From assembly GCF_017573545.1 (NCBI RefSeq), contig NZ_JAGEOK010000006.1, forward strand, positions 124,001 through 188,000: a DNA stretch of 64,000 bases. The letters are read 5' to 3'. This document shows positions 36,996 to 46,687 of the stretch, one piece after another. The notes beneath the pieces were generated by a model. That model saw only the letters and a program-made list of their open reading frames with translations, did no database searches and was not told the DNA's origin. This stretch comes from Actinomadura nitritigenes. Its GTDB lineage: Bacteria > Actinomycetota > Actinomycetes > Streptosporangiales > Streptosporangiaceae. Within the stretch, counting starts at the first letter, position 1, and every line of letters starts with the position of its first letter. The position numbers were made by a program, and so were the translations under genes.

Positions 36996-37987
36996 CGCAG
37001 CTCCGCGAGGCCGACGCGGCGTTCCTCGTGCAGCGACACCGTGGCGGCCTCGGCGATGAGCAGCGCCTCCAGGGCCTCGTCCACGGTGCACGGGCTGTCG
37101 GCGTGGCCCCGCGCCATGTCTAGGAACGTTCCAATTTCGCTCGCGTAGGCGGGCTCGAACCGGTCCCAGAAGTTGGTCCACGCGTCCCCGGACGGCCAGT
37201 CGACGCCCGGCTCGGCCGACCGCAGCGCGGCCCGCTCGTCCAGCCCGACCACCCACGTCCCGGCGGTGCCGGACAGCTCCATCCGGACGTCGTAGCCCGC
37301 GCCGTTGTAGCGGGAGCCCTGCATCGTCGCGATCGTCCCGTCGTCCAGCACCAGGACGGCCGCGCTGGTGTCGACGTCCCGCGCGTCCGCGAAGTAGCCG
37401 TCGCCGCGGTTGGCGCCCACCGCCGTCACCGACTCGACCTCGCGGCCGGTGACCCAGCGCAGGATGTCGAAGTCGTGGATGTGACAGTCCCGGAAGATCC
37501 CGCCGGACGTGCGGACGTACTCGGCGGGCGGCGGCGCCGGGTCGGCGGTGACGAGGTGCACGCGGTGCAGGTCGCCGAGCCGGCCGTCCAGCACCGCCTG
37601 GCGGGCGGCGGCGTACCCGGCGTCGAAGCGGCGCTGGAAGCCGATGTGCACCGGCACCCCGGTCTTGGCGACGCGGTCGCGCACCTCCAGCGTGGTGCGC
37701 AGGTCGGGGGCGACGGGCTTCTCGCAGAACGCCGGCACCCCGGCCTCGCAGGCCCGGACCAGCAGGTCGGCGTGGGTGGAGGTGGGCGTCGCGATGAGCA
37801 CCGCGTCCGGGCGGGCGGCGAGCACCGCGGCGGGGTCGGCGGCGCGGGCGCCGAGCGGACCGGCGAGGGCCTCGGCCCGGCGCGCGTCGGCGTCGCCGAT
37901 CACCAGCTCCCCGACCGCCGGATGACCGCTCAGGAACCGGGCGTGCCACGCCCCGATCCGTCCCGCGCCCAACAGTCCGACCCGCAT
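36992..37987 (-). CDS. Gfo/Idh/MocA oxidoreductase, probable inositol 2-dehydrogenase
   Basis: A 331-residue NAD(P)-dependent dehydrogenase with GGAGG before the ATG at 37987. The Rossmann motif is GLLGAGRIGAWHARFL; EKPVAPD supplies the conserved Lys and GGIFRDCHIHDFDILRW the catalytic Asp/His region, as in IolG-type inositol dehydrogenases. It is the first gene of the ten-gene minus-strand operon and shares a promoter element with the iol operon, which otherwise lacks an iolG in this window. The assignment to inositol rests on that context; other polyols remain possible. Confidence 0.83.
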   Translation of the reverse strand: MRVGLLGAGRIGAWHARFLSGHPAVGELVIGDADARRAEALAGPLGARAADPAAVLAARPDAVLIATPTSTHADLLVRACEAGVPAFCEKPVAPDLRTTLEVRDRVAKTGVPVHIGFQRRFDAGYAAARQAVLDGRLGDLHRVHLVTADPAPPPAEYVRTSGGIFRDCHIHDFDILRWVTGREVESVTAVGANRGDGYFADARDVDTSAAVLVLDDGTIATMQGSRYNGAGYDVRMELSGTAGTWVVGLDERAALRSAEPGVDWPSGDAWTNFWDRFEPAYASEIGTFLDMARGHADSPCTVDEALEALLIAEAATVSLHEERRVGLAELR

Positions 37988-38037
37988 GGTGTGCCTCCAA
38001 TGGCCCGGTCGAGGGGATGACGCGTCATGTGAAGTTC

Positions 38038-38066
38038 AGAAGGTGTTCACCTTCTGTTCACCTTCT
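38038..38066. promoter_or_regulatory. Inverted plus direct repeat in the leader of the Gfo/Idh operon
   Basis: AGAAGGTG (38038-38045) and CACCTTCT (38048-38055) form an 8-bp inverted repeat, and GTTCACCTTCT recurs at 38056-38066. It lies between the promoter and the first gene, so it may be an operator for a second regulator or an mRNA hairpin. Confidence 0.5.
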
Positions 38067-38091
38067 CGTCATCTGTGTGGCTTGGGGCACA

Positions 38092-38140
38092 TTTGTATCC
38101 GCAGCGGGAGGGCCCGTCAAGACTTTGTTCTTACATATGG
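38092..38140 (-). promoter_or_regulatory. Promoter of the Gfo/Idh-PiT-ABC operon with the shared element
   Basis: On the minus strand TTGACG (38120-38115) and TACAAA (38097-38092) are spaced by 17 bp. The segment just upstream reads ATGTAAGAACAAAGT into the -35. It matches the iol promoter at 19 of 26 positions, with ATGT, ACAAAG and CTTGAC in register. Confidence 0.7.
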
Positions 38141-38224
38141 ACGTACTGACGTGACGTCATGGACGCGGGGCGGGCCGCTCGCCGGCGCCGCCGGGGGCGT
38201 CCGGACCGGACCGCCACTCGGATC

Positions 38225-38253
38225 TTGACTGCCGTTGCGGGGCGGGTTACCGT
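38225..38253 (+). promoter_or_regulatory. Promoter of the LAL regulator gene
   Basis: TTGACT (38225-38230), a 17-bp spacer and TACCGT (38248-38253). The regulator's ATG lies 46 bp downstream. Confidence 0.55.
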
Positions 38254-38299
38254 CCGCGACGGGTTCACACGCCGACCCAGGCGGTGCGGAGGCCACGCG

Positions 38300-41275
38300 A
38301 TGAGGCATGCGATCCGGCCGGCCGGCGGAGACGCGACGGGCATCGTCCCACCTGCGCGTCCTCCGGCAACAGACGGGGAACGGCTCCAGCGCGTCCGCGG
38401 CGCTCCGGCGCCGAGCCGGGAGAGCGTGCTGGACGACGTGCGCGCCCACCTGGCCGGGGGCGGCGGCGCGCTGCTCGTCGGCCCCACCGGGATCGGCAAG
38501 TCCACCCTCGTGTCGACCCTCGCCGACGAGTACGCGGCGGCCGGGCACCGGGTGTTCGCGTGCTGCCCCGCCGAGACCGAGCGGCACCTGCCGTTCCTCG
38601 GCCTCATCGACCTGGTCGCGCAGGGCGCCGACGAGGTCGTCGACCGGCTCCCCGAGCCGGAGCGGCGCGCCCTGCGGTCCGCGCTGCTGCTGCACGACGT
38701 CCCGATCGGCGAGCGCGACCTGCTGTGCCTGCGGCTCGGCGTGCTCCACACGCTGCGGATGCTCTGCGCCGACCGGCCCGGGCTCGTCCTCGTCGACGAC
38801 GCGCAGTGGCTGGACCAGCCGACCGGCGAGCTGCTCGCGTTCGTCGCCCGGCGGGCCGGGCGGCTCGCGCCGCCGCTGCGGATGGTCGCCTCCGTCCGGG
38901 CGTCGTTCGGCGACCCGCGGCGGTCCGGCGGGCAGTGGCGGGACGCGGCCGGGCTGTGCCCGAAGCCGGTGCTGACGGTGAAGGTGCCGCCGATGTCGGC
39001 GGCGGAGCTGGCGGCGCTGCTGGCGGACCGGTTCGGCCGGTACTGGCCACGGTCGCAGGTGGTCCGCATCCACCGGGTGAGCGGCGGGAACCCGTTCTTC
39101 GCCGTGGAGCTGGCGCGCAGCGCGGTGGAGAGCGGCGCGCTGGAGGACGGCGGCCCGCCGGGCGGCGCCCTGCCGATCCCGCAGAGCCTGTCGGTGCTGA
39201 TCCAGAAGCGGGTGGGCGCGCTGCCCCGGGCCACCCGCGAGACGCTGCTGATGGCGAGCGCGGCGAGCCGCCCGTCGGTCGAGCTGCTGCGCCGGGCCGG
39301 CGGCGCGGACCTCGCGGAGGCCGAGCGGCAGGGCATCGTGGACGTGGACGGCGACGGCCAGATCCGGTTCACCCATCCGCTGCTGTCGGCCGTCATCTAC
39401 GCCGAGGCGGAGGCCGTCGACCGGAAGGCGGTGCACGCGTCGCTGGCGCAGGCCGTCCGCGATCCGGTGGAGCGGGCCCTGCACATGGCGAAGCTGACGT
39501 CGGGCCGGGACCGGCGGATCGCCGGGACGCTGGAGGACGCCGCCGCCGTGGCGCGCCGCCGCGGCGGCCTGTCGACGGCGGCGCACCTCGGCGAGCTGGC
39601 CGCCGACCACACCCCCGAGTCCGAGCGGGACGCCGAGGTCGGCCGGCGGCTGCGCGCGGCCGAGGACGCCGTCGCCGCGGGCGACTACCCGCTGGCGCGG
39701 CGGCTGGCGCACCTGGTGCTGGAGGCGTCCGCGCTGCCGCGCGACCGGGTGCGCGCCTGGATGGTCGTGATGGACTCCTCCGGCCAGGCGCTCGCCGAGG
39801 TGGAGGAGGTCTTCCCGCGCGCGATGGAGGACGCGCGGGGCGAGCCGGAGCTGCTCGCGCCGCTGCACTACCGGCTGAGCTGGCGGGCCTGGATGGTGCT
39901 GGGCTCGGCGGAGGCCGCGCTCCAGCACGCGCGCCGCTCCGCCGAGCTGGCCGCCGTCGCGGGGGACCGGGCGACGGAGCTGCTCGCGCTCACCAAGCAG
40001 GCGAACATCGAGTTCTTCCTGGGCCGCCCGGAGGGCGAGCAGACGCTGCGCCGGGCGCTCGCCGACCCGCAGGAGCCGCAGGTCATGTGGCACCACAACG
40101 GGCCCATCTACCTCAAGCACCGGCACCACCTGCTGCACGACCGGCTGCAGGAGGCCCGCAACGAGCTGCGCGCGCTGATCTACGGCGTCCGCCAGCGCGG
40201 CGTCGTCGAGAGCCTGTGCCTGAGCCAGTTCTGCATGAGCCAGGTGGAGATCCACCGGGGTCGCTGCCGGCAGGCGCTGAGCCTCGCCCGGCAGAGCCTG
40301 GGTCTGGCGGAGGACTCCGGGTTGAGCCAGGGGCCGTCCTGGTACGCGCTGGCGCTCGCGGAGGCGGCGGGCGGCGACCTCGAACGGGCGCTGACCGCGG
40401 CGGAGCAGGCGCTCCAGCACAGCGAGAGCGACGGCGACCTGCTGTTCCTGCCGCGCGCGCTGCACGCCGAGGCCCAGGTGCGGCTGCGGCTCGGCGACGC
40501 CGCCGCGGCGGTGCGGATCCTGGAGCGGGTCCGGCTGATGGAGACGTCGCAGGGGCTCGGGGACCCGGCGGTCCGCCGCTGGCACGCCGACCTCGCCGAC
40601 GCCCTCGTCGCCGTCGGCCGCACGAGGGACGCGGCGGACGTGCTGTCCGAGGCGAGGGCGCAGGCCACGCGGCTGGGGCGGCGCAGCGTCCTGGCGGTGC
40701 TGGAGCGCTCGTCCGCGCTGGTCCGCGCGGCGGAGGGCGACCGCGACGCCGCGCTGGACGGGCTCGTCCGCGCGGTCGAGCTGTCGCAGGCGCTCCCGTA
40801 CCGGCTGGAGGAGGGGCGTGCCTGGCTGGAGCTGGGCTCGTTCCGCGCGCACACGGGGGACGCGGAGGCGGGGCGCGCCGACCTGCTGCGCGCCCGGACC
40901 GTCTTCGCCCGTGCGCAGGCGCGGCCCTGGCTGGAGCGCGTCCAGGACGAGCTGCGGGACATCGAGCACGGCAGGCACCGGCACGGCGGCCCCGGACGCG
41001 GACGTCCCGGTGACGGCGGGCCGGAGCGCGGCGGTCACGGGCATGGGCCCGGCGAGGCCGCCCGCCGGGCCGCAGGCGCCCACCCGCTGGACGTCCTGAC
41101 CGACATCGAGCGCGAGGTCGCCGTCCTGGTCGCCGAGGGCGCGACCAACCGGGAGATCGCGTCCCGGCTCTTCCTCAGCGTGAAGACCGTCGAGGCGGCC
41201 CTCACCCGGACGTTCCGCAAGCTGGGCGTCCGCTCCCGGGTGGACGTCGCGCGGGTGGCGGTGTCCGGCCGCTGA
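38300..41275 (+). CDS. LAL-type LuxR-family transcriptional regulator
   Basis: A 991-residue protein. I chose the ATG at 38300 because GGAGG lies 7 nt upstream; the frame opens 141 nt earlier without support. An N-terminal ATPase domain has Walker A GPTGIGKST (residues 61-69) and Walker B-like LVLVDDAQWLD. A long helical TPR-like middle and a C-terminal LuxR helix-turn-helix (ATNREIASRLFLSVKTVEAAL) follow. A Gly/His/Arg-rich linker of about 40 residues precedes the HTH. LAL regulators activate catabolic or secondary-metabolite genes. The two secreted proteases directly downstream are the obvious candidates. Confidence 0.92.
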   Translation: MRHAIRPAGGDATGIVPPARPPATDGERLQRVRGAPAPSRESVLDDVRAHLAGGGGALLVGPTGIGKSTLVSTLADEYAAAGHRVFACCPAETERHLPFLGLIDLVAQGADEVVDRLPEPERRALRSALLLHDVPIGERDLLCLRLGVLHTLRMLCADRPGLVLVDDAQWLDQPTGELLAFVARRAGRLAPPLRMVASVRASFGDPRRSGGQWRDAAGLCPKPVLTVKVPPMSAAELAALLADRFGRYWPRSQVVRIHRVSGGNPFFAVELARSAVESGALEDGGPPGGALPIPQSLSVLIQKRVGALPRATRETLLMASAASRPSVELLRRAGGADLAEAERQGIVDVDGDGQIRFTHPLLSAVIYAEAEAVDRKAVHASLAQAVRDPVERALHMAKLTSGRDRRIAGTLEDAAAVARRRGGLSTAAHLGELAADHTPESERDAEVGRRLRAAEDAVAAGDYPLARRLAHLVLEASALPRDRVRAWMVVMDSSGQALAEVEEVFPRAMEDARGEPELLAPLHYRLSWRAWMVLGSAEAALQHARRSAELAAVAGDRATELLALTKQANIEFFLGRPEGEQTLRRALADPQEPQVMWHHNGPIYLKHRHHLLHDRLQEARNELRALIYGVRQRGVVESLCLSQFCMSQVEIHRGRCRQALSLARQSLGLAEDSGLSQGPSWYALALAEAAGGDLERALTAAEQALQHSESDGDLLFLPRALHAEAQVRLRLGDAAAAVRILERVRLMETSQGLGDPAVRRWHADLADALVAVGRTRDAADVLSEARAQATRLGRRSVLAVLERSSALVRAAEGDRDAALDGLVRAVELSQALPYRLEEGRAWLELGSFRAHTGDAEAGRADLLRARTVFARAQARPWLERVQDELRDIEHGRHRHGGPGRGRPGDGGPERGGHGHGPGEAARRAAGAHPLDVLTDIEREVAVLVAEGATNREIASRLFLSVKTVEAALTRTFRKLGVRSRVDVARVAVSGR

Positions 41276-41328
41276 CCTGCGGTTTCGCTGACTTCTTGCG
41301 GCTCGGCCGCGGGTCGCGCCCGCAGGCA

Positions 41329-41342
41329 TAGGGATATCCCTA
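41329..41342. promoter_or_regulatory. Perfect 14-bp palindrome upstream of the M4 protease gene
   Basis: TAGGGATATCCCTA is fully palindromic and lies 172 bp before the protease ATG, just after the LAL gene. Its core GGGA-WW-TCCC is the one I recall for PAS-LuxR activator boxes in streptomycetes (CTVGGGAWWTCCCBAG), matching 14 of 16 positions. It is a plausible LuxR-type binding site. Confidence 0.55.
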
Positions 41343-41513
41343 CGCCTTCGCCGTGAGGCTTCTGCAAACGCTCACGTGTCCACAGACTCGCGCTTGTCCG
41401 TGATGCCCGACTTGGACCAAATCGCGCAGAAGGGAGCGGATGTCGCGGCCTCCGGACGTCCACCCCCGTCACCACGGGATACCCGCTTCAGTGGTGAAAG
41501 GACGACCACCCCC

Positions 41514-43973
41514 ATGTCCCAACGGACAATCGCCATCGCCTCGTCGGCGGCCGCGCTGATCGCCCTCACCGGCGTCGCGGTCGCACCGCAGGCCGCGGCG
41601 ACCCCGCGGCCCACCCCCAAGGCCAAGACCCAGCCCGCCGGCCCGGACGCCTTCTCCAAGGCCGACTTCACGCTGAACCCCGCGCCGTCCACGCGCGACA
41701 AGGCCGTCAAGAACGCCCGGAAGGCCCTCGACGCCCACGGCGCGCGCGCCCACCGCGCGAGCGGCCAGGCGTTCAAGGTCCGGACCGTCGCCGTCAGCCG
41801 CGACGGCGCCGCCGACGTCCGCTTCGACCGGACCTACAAGGGGCTCCCCGTCTACGGCGGCGACCTCATCGTCCACCTCAAGCCCAACGGCTCCTACCGG
41901 ACGCTGGAGACCGCGTCCGCCACGTCCGGTGCCATCGGCACCACCCCCGCCATCAGCTCCCGGAACGCCGCCGCGCTCGCCCGCAAGCAGCTCAAGGGCA
42001 CCGTCTCGGCGGTCTCCGCGCCCAAGCTCGCGATCAGGATGGACGGCCGGTCGGCCACGCTGGTCTGGGAGACCGTCGTGTCCGGCGTCAAGGCCGACCA
42101 GACGCCGAGCAGGCTCCACGTCATGGTCGACGCCCGCAAGGGCCGGGTCGTCCAGAGCAGCGACGAGATCGACACCATCGCTCCCAGCGGCGTCCGCGCC
42201 GCCGCTCCCGCCGCTCCCGCCGCTCCGCGGACCGCGCTGACCACCGGCTCCGGCCACGGCATCTACGTCGGGACGGTCAACCTCGACCTGACGCAGTCCG
42301 GCAGCACGTGGCAGATGAAGGACCCGTCGCACGGCAACGGGTACACCACCAACCTCAACCACGCCACGTCCGGGACCGGCACCATCTTCAGCAACTCCAC
42401 CGGCACGTTCGGGACCGGCTCCAACAGCGACCCCGCCTCCGCCGGCGTCGACGCCCACTACGGCGCCGCGATGACCTACGACTACTACAAGAACGTCCAG
42501 GGCCGCAGCGGCATCTTCGGCGACGGCCGCGGCGTCCCGTCCCGCACCCACTACGGCAACGCCTACGTCAACGCGTTCTGGGACGGCACCCAGATGACCT
42601 ACGGCGACGGCGAGAACAACGCCCGGCCGCTGGTCGAGATCGACGTCGCCGGCCACGAGATGAGCCACGGCGTCAGCGGCGCCCTCACCGGCTGGGAGGA
42701 GAACGGCGAGACCGGTGGGATGAACGAGGGCACCAGCGACATCTTCGGGACGATGGTGGAGTTCTACGCCAACAACCCGGTCGACACGCCCGACTACACC
42801 ATGGGCGAGCTGATCAACATCAACGGCGACAACCAGCCGCTGCGCTGGATGTACAACCCGTCGCTCGACGGCAACTCGCCCAACTGCTACGACAGCAACA
42901 ACGGCAACCTGGACCCGCACTACTCGCTCGGCCCGCTGACCCACTGGTTCTTCCTCGCGGCCGTCGGCAGCGGCGACCACGGCTACGGCAACAGCCCGAC
43001 CTGCAACAACTCCACGGTCACGGGCATCGGCAACGACAAGGCCGCCAAGATCTGGTACAAGGCCCTGGCGTCCTACGCCAACAGCAACGAGAACTACGCG
43101 CAGGCCCGCACCGACTCGCTGAAGGCCGCGGCCGACCTGTACGGCACGCACTGCACCGAGTACAACACCATCAACGCCGCGTGGGCGGCGGTCAGCGTCA
43201 CCGGCAGCGACCCTGTCCCGGGCACCTGCCCCGGGCAGGGCGGCGGCCCCACGGTCACCAGCCCCGGCGACCAGACCAGCACCGTCGGCCAGGCCGTCAA
43301 CGTGCAGATCAAGGCCAGTGACCCCAACGGGCAGGCGCTGACCTACAGCGCGACCGGGCTCCCGGCCGGGCTGTCGATCAACGCGAGCACCGGCGTGGTC
43401 TCCGGCACCCCGACCACCGCGGGCACCAGCACCGTCACGGTCACCGCCAAGAACACCTCGGGCCAGACCGGCACGGCCACCTTCAACTGGACGGTGAACC
43501 CGTCCGGTGGCGGCTCGTGCTCCTCGCCCGGCGACAAGGTGTCCAACGGCGGGTTCGAGAGCGGCACCTCGCCGTGGACCACCACGTCCGGCGTCGTCTC
43601 GGCGAACGGCAGCGGTGAGAGCGCCCACTCCGGCACCCACTTCGCCTGGCTCGACGGCTACGGCTCGTCCCACACGGACTCCGCCACGCAGTCGGTGACG
43701 ATCCCGGCGAACTGCAAGGCCACCCTGACCTACTACCTGCACATCGACACCGACGAGTCGCCCGGCACCGCCTACGACACGCTCACCGTCAAGGCCAACG
43801 GCACGACCGTCGCGTCCTACTCCAACCTCGACGCCAACTCGGGCTACGCGCAGAAGAGCATCGACCTGTCCGCCTACGCGGGCAAGACCGTCACGCTCTC
43901 CTTCTCCGGCACGGAGGACGCCTACCTCCAGACCAGCTTCGTCCTCGACGACGTGGCCCTGAACGCCGGCTGA
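41514..43973 (+). CDS. Secreted thermolysin-like (M4) metalloprotease
   Basis: An 819-residue protein with an N-terminal signal peptide (about residues 1-30, ending AAA) and a propeptide with FTP/PepSY-like segments ([28 protein letters not shown]). The catalytic domain has zinc motif HEMSH (His381, Glu382, His385) and NEGTSD with the third ligand Glu405. An Ig-like putative domain (about 575-660, [19 protein letters not shown]) and a final beta-sandwich domain of about 145 residues ([13 protein letters not shown]) follow. It degrades external protein. The final domain is nearly identical to the N-terminal domain of the next gene. Confidence 0.93.
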   Translation: MSQRTIAIASSAAALIALTGVAVAPQAAATPRPTPKAKTQPAGPDAFSKADFTLNPAPSTRDKAVKNARKALDAHGARAHRASGQAFKVRTVAVSRDGAADVRFDRTYKGLPVYGGDLIVHLKPNGSYRTLETASATSGAIGTTPAISSRNAAALARKQLKGTVSAVSAPKLAIRMDGRSATLVWETVVSGVKADQTPSRLHVMVDARKGRVVQSSDEIDTIAPSGVRAAAPAAPAAPRTALTTGSGHGIYVGTVNLDLTQSGSTWQMKDPSHGNGYTTNLNHATSGTGTIFSNSTGTFGTGSNSDPASAGVDAHYGAAMTYDYYKNVQGRSGIFGDGRGVPSRTHYGNAYVNAFWDGTQMTYGDGENNARPLVEIDVAGHEMSHGVSGALTGWEENGETGGMNEGTSDIFGTMVEFYANNPVDTPDYTMGELININGDNQPLRWMYNPSLDGNSPNCYDSNNGNLDPHYSLGPLTHWFFLAAVGSGDHGYGNSPTCNNSTVTGIGNDKAAKIWYKALASYANSNENYAQARTDSLKAAADLYGTHCTEYNTINAAWAAVSVTGSDPVPGTCPGQGGGPTVTSPGDQTSTVGQAVNVQIKASDPNGQALTYSATGLPAGLSINASTGVVSGTPTTAGTSTVTVTAKNTSGQTGTATFNWTVNPSGGGSCSSPGDKVSNGGFESGTSPWTTTSGVVSANGSGESAHSGTHFAWLDGYGSSHTDSATQSVTIPANCKATLTYYLHIDTDESPGTAYDTLTVKANGTTVASYSNLDANSGYAQKSIDLSAYAGKTVTLSFSGTEDAYLQTSFVLDDVALNAG

Positions 43974-43994
43974 CGCCCCCTCCCTCACCCCGCT

Positions 43995-44031
43995 CTGTCG
44001 CCGGCCCCCACCGCTGGGGGGCCGGCGACAG
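43995..44031. terminator. Strong hairpin between the two protease genes
   Basis: CTGTCGCCGGCCCCC (43995-44009) pairs perfectly with 44017-44031 over 15 bp. It begins 22 bp after the M4 stop codon and ends just before the M1 gene's AAGGAG. It may terminate most transcripts, leaving partial read-through. Confidence 0.65.
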
Positions 44032-44050
44032 CCATGAGCAAGGAGCATCC

Positions 44051-45922
44051 ATGAACAGCAGACTGCTGGCCGCCGCCACCGCCGTGGCGACCGCGGCGGC
44101 CGGCCTGGCCGCCGCGATCGCCCCCGCGCACGCGGCCCCGCTCGCGCGGACCACCTCGCCCGGTACCACCATCACCGACTGCTCCGCCGCCCAGGTCGTC
44201 TCCAACGGCGGGTTCGAGAGCGGCACCTCACCGTGGACGACCACGTCCGGCGTCGTCTCGGCGAACGGCAGCGGTGAGAGCGCCCACTCCGGCACCCACT
44301 TCGCCTGGCTGGACGGCTACGGCTCGTCCCACACCGACACCGCGTCCCAGTCGGTGACGCTGCCCGCGGGCTGCACGGCGACCCTGTCGTTCTACCTGCA
44401 TGTCGACACCGACGAGTCGCCCGGCACCGCCTACGACAAGCTCACCGTGAAGATGGGCGGCGACACCGTCGCGTCCTACTCCAACCTCGACGCGAACTCC
44501 GGCTACGTGAAGAAGAGCATCGACGCGTCCGCCTACGCGGGCAAGACCGTCACGCTCTCCTTCTCCGGGACGGAGGACTCCGGCGCCCAGACCAGCTTCG
44601 TCCTCGACGACGTCGCCCTCGACGTCTCCGGCGGCGGCACGACGCCCCCGCCGGCGGGCGACGGCACCCGCACCCCCGACTCGCAGTCCTACACGGTCGA
44701 CCTCACCAGCGACTCGTCCGGCGCCAACTGGCAGGGCCACGAGTCGGTCGCGTTCACCAACACCGACTCGGCGCCGCTGTCGGAGGTCTACCTGCGGCTG
44801 TGGGACAACGCCCACGGCAGCTGCCCGTCCAGCACCCCCATCACCGTCACCAACGTCACCGGCGGCACCGCGTCCGCCCTCACGGTCGGCTGCACCGCGA
44901 TGAAGGTGACGCTGCCGGGCCCGCTGGCGCAGGGGCAGAGCGCGACCGTCGCGTTCGACCTCGCCATCGCGGTGCCGTCCGGCGCCGACCGGTTCGGGCG
45001 CGACGGGGCGTACAACTTCCTCGGCAACGCGCTGCCCGTCCTCGCCGTCCACGACGGCGACGGCTGGCACCTCGACCCGTACACCAACAACGGCGAGTCG
45101 TTCTACGGCCTGGCGAGCGACTACAAGGTGACGCTGGACCACCCCAGCTCGCTGTCCGTCCCCGCGACGGGCACGTCCGTCGACACCCCCGGTTCGTCCG
45201 GCCGGACGGTCACCACCGCGACCGCGGCGCACGTCCGCGAGTTCGCCTGGGGCGCCGGCCCGTTCTCCAAGCTCTCCGCCACCTCGCCGAACGGCGTCAA
45301 GGTGAACATGTACTGGGTGAGCGGCATCAGCCAGTCCAGCGCCCAGCAGATGCTGTCGCTCGCCACCAGCGCGATCGACGCCCACTCCGGCCGGTTCGGC
45401 GCCTACCCGTACGGCGAGGTCGACGCGATCCTCGACAACGACTTCTGGTTCGGCGGCATGGAGTACCCCGGCTTCGTCCTCGACCTGGTCAGCACGGTGG
45501 CGCTGCCGCACGAGCTGGCGCACCAGTGGTGGTACGGGATCGTCGGCGACGACGAGTACGACCACCCGTGGCTGGACGAGGCGTTCGCCGACTACGCCAC
45601 CGACCTGTACCGCGGGATCAGCGGCGCGGGCTGCTGGGACGGCGTGTCGTGGGCGTCGTCCGACGAGAAGATCACCAACTCGATGGCGTACTGGGACGCG
45701 CACTCGTCCCGCTACTCCACCGTCGTCTACGACTACGGCAAGTGCGCCCTGCACGACCTGCAGCGCGTGATCGGTGACTCCGCCATGGCGAACCTCCTCA
45801 AGACCTACGCCGCGAGCCACTGGTACGGCGTCTCCACCACCGCCGAGTTCAAGAAGGCCGCCCAGGCGGCCACCACCACCGACCTCACGTCCTTCTGGAC
45901 CCAACACCGCATCGAGGGCTGA
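44051..45922 (+). CDS. Secreted M1-family metallopeptidase with N-terminal accessory domain
   Basis: A 623-residue protein. A signal peptide ends near AHA (residue 27). Residues 47-195 are a beta-sandwich domain almost identical to the C-terminal domain of the upstream M4 protease, followed by a Gly/Pro linker. The M1 part has GGMEYPG (the exopeptidase loop equivalent of GAMEN), HELAHQWW (His487, Glu488, His491) and WLDEAFADY with ligand Glu510, exactly 18 residues after His491, as the family requires. It probably trims peptides released by the M4 enzyme. Confidence 0.9.
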   Translation: MNSRLLAAATAVATAAAGLAAAIAPAHAAPLARTTSPGTTITDCSAAQVVSNGGFESGTSPWTTTSGVVSANGSGESAHSGTHFAWLDGYGSSHTDTASQSVTLPAGCTATLSFYLHVDTDESPGTAYDKLTVKMGGDTVASYSNLDANSGYVKKSIDASAYAGKTVTLSFSGTEDSGAQTSFVLDDVALDVSGGGTTPPPAGDGTRTPDSQSYTVDLTSDSSGANWQGHESVAFTNTDSAPLSEVYLRLWDNAHGSCPSSTPITVTNVTGGTASALTVGCTAMKVTLPGPLAQGQSATVAFDLAIAVPSGADRFGRDGAYNFLGNALPVLAVHDGDGWHLDPYTNNGESFYGLASDYKVTLDHPSSLSVPATGTSVDTPGSSGRTVTTATAAHVREFAWGAGPFSKLSATSPNGVKVNMYWVSGISQSSAQQMLSLATSAIDAHSGRFGAYPYGEVDAILDNDFWFGGMEYPGFVLDLVSTVALPHELAHQWWYGIVGDDEYDHPWLDEAFADYATDLYRGISGAGCWDGVSWASSDEKITNSMAYWDAHSSRYSTVVYDYGKCALHDLQRVIGDSAMANLLKTYAASHWYGVSTTAEFKKAAQAATTTDLTSFWTQHRIEG

Positions 45923-45931
45923 CGCCCCCGC

Positions 45932-45965
45932 GGCGCCCGGACGGCCGTCAGCCCGTCCGGGCGCC
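45932..45965. terminator. Hairpin terminator after the M1 peptidase gene
   Basis: GGCGCCCGGACGG (45932-45944) and its complement (45953-45965) form a perfect 13-bp stem with an 8-nt loop, 10 bp after the stop codon. Confidence 0.75.
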
Positions 45966-46107
45966 GCCCGTTGATCAGAACGACCGGATCACTCGCACCC
46001 GTCCCCGGTCTCGGGTCCTCGCGACGCCGGCGCCGTAGCCGCCGCGCGCGTCGAGGCAGCCGGCGGCGTTGCACGCACCGCACTGAAGGGCTATTCTGGC
46101 CGACCGT

Positions 46108-46126
46108 AAGTTAATAATATTAACTT
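46108..46126. promoter_or_regulatory. AT-rich palindrome upstream of a small secreted protein
   Basis: AAGTTAATA and TATTAACTT flank a single A, a perfect inverted repeat of 19 bp in a region of about 70 percent GC. The downstream ATG is 31 bp away. It is a likely operator, of MarR- or PadR-like character by composition; the regulator is unknown. Confidence 0.6.
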
Positions 46127-46156
46127 CACCGGTCCCCCAACGTGAGGATTCAGCGC

Positions 46157-46630
46157 ATGACCGTACGCAAATGGGCCCGCCGACTCGGCATGATGGGAGC
46201 CGCCGCGATCGCGGCCGCGACCATTGCCCCACCGGCGCACGCGAGCACGAACCCCTACACCGGAGCCGAGGCCTGCCACAACGAATTCGGCGGCAGCTGG
46301 AGCTACTCCTCCGACGGCCACCGCCAGGCCAAGACGGACGGCGGAAGCGTGTGGGGCGACGTCTACCTGCTGTACAACAGCGCCACCGGATACAACTGCG
46401 TCGCCACCATCAAGTCCGCCTACGTGGGCACCTCGACCGGGACCACGGCCAATCTCCTGGTCGATGACGGAACCTGGAAGAACCATTCCGACGCCGACCT
46501 GTACCGCTATTACGCGGCCGTGCAGTGGTATGGCCGCGGCAAATGCGTGCAGTACTGGGGCACCATCTGGGACCCGACGGCCACCTACCTGGCCGAGGGC
46601 AGCCGGGACTACTGGGGCAACTGCAGCTGA
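46157..46630 (+). CDS. Small secreted protein of unknown function
   Basis: A 157-residue protein. I chose the ATG at 46157 (MTVRKWARRLGMMGAA) because GAGG precedes it; an in-frame GTG lies 15 nt upstream. A signal peptide ends near AHA. The mature part of about 125 residues has four Cys (ACHNEF, YNCVATI, KCVQYW, GNCS), probably two disulfides, and many Tyr/Trp/Gly. It resembles actinomycete extracellular proteins of unknown role. Codon GC is lower than in its neighbours, and an AT-rich palindrome precedes it. Confidence 0.7.
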   Translation: MTVRKWARRLGMMGAAAIAAATIAPPAHASTNPYTGAEACHNEFGGSWSYSSDGHRQAKTDGGSVWGDVYLLYNSATGYNCVATIKSAYVGTSTGTTANLLVDDGTWKNHSDADLYRYYAAVQWYGRGKCVQYWGTIWDPTATYLAEGSRDYWGNCS

Positions 46631-46687
46631 CCCGCACGGATCAAGGACCGGCCTTGGCGAACGCAGGCAACGCCTCCGATCCTTGCG

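Noticed and set aside
40980..41090. Frameshift in the LAL gene near the Gly/His-rich linker
   Set aside because: The frame continues without a break from the TPR-like region into a perfect LuxR HTH, so the low-complexity stretch is a linker.
38117..41329. A 1070-codon minus-strand frame opposite the LAL regulator
   Set aside because: The plus-strand protein has Walker and LuxR HTH motifs; the opposite frame is repetitive Gln/Arg/Leu text.
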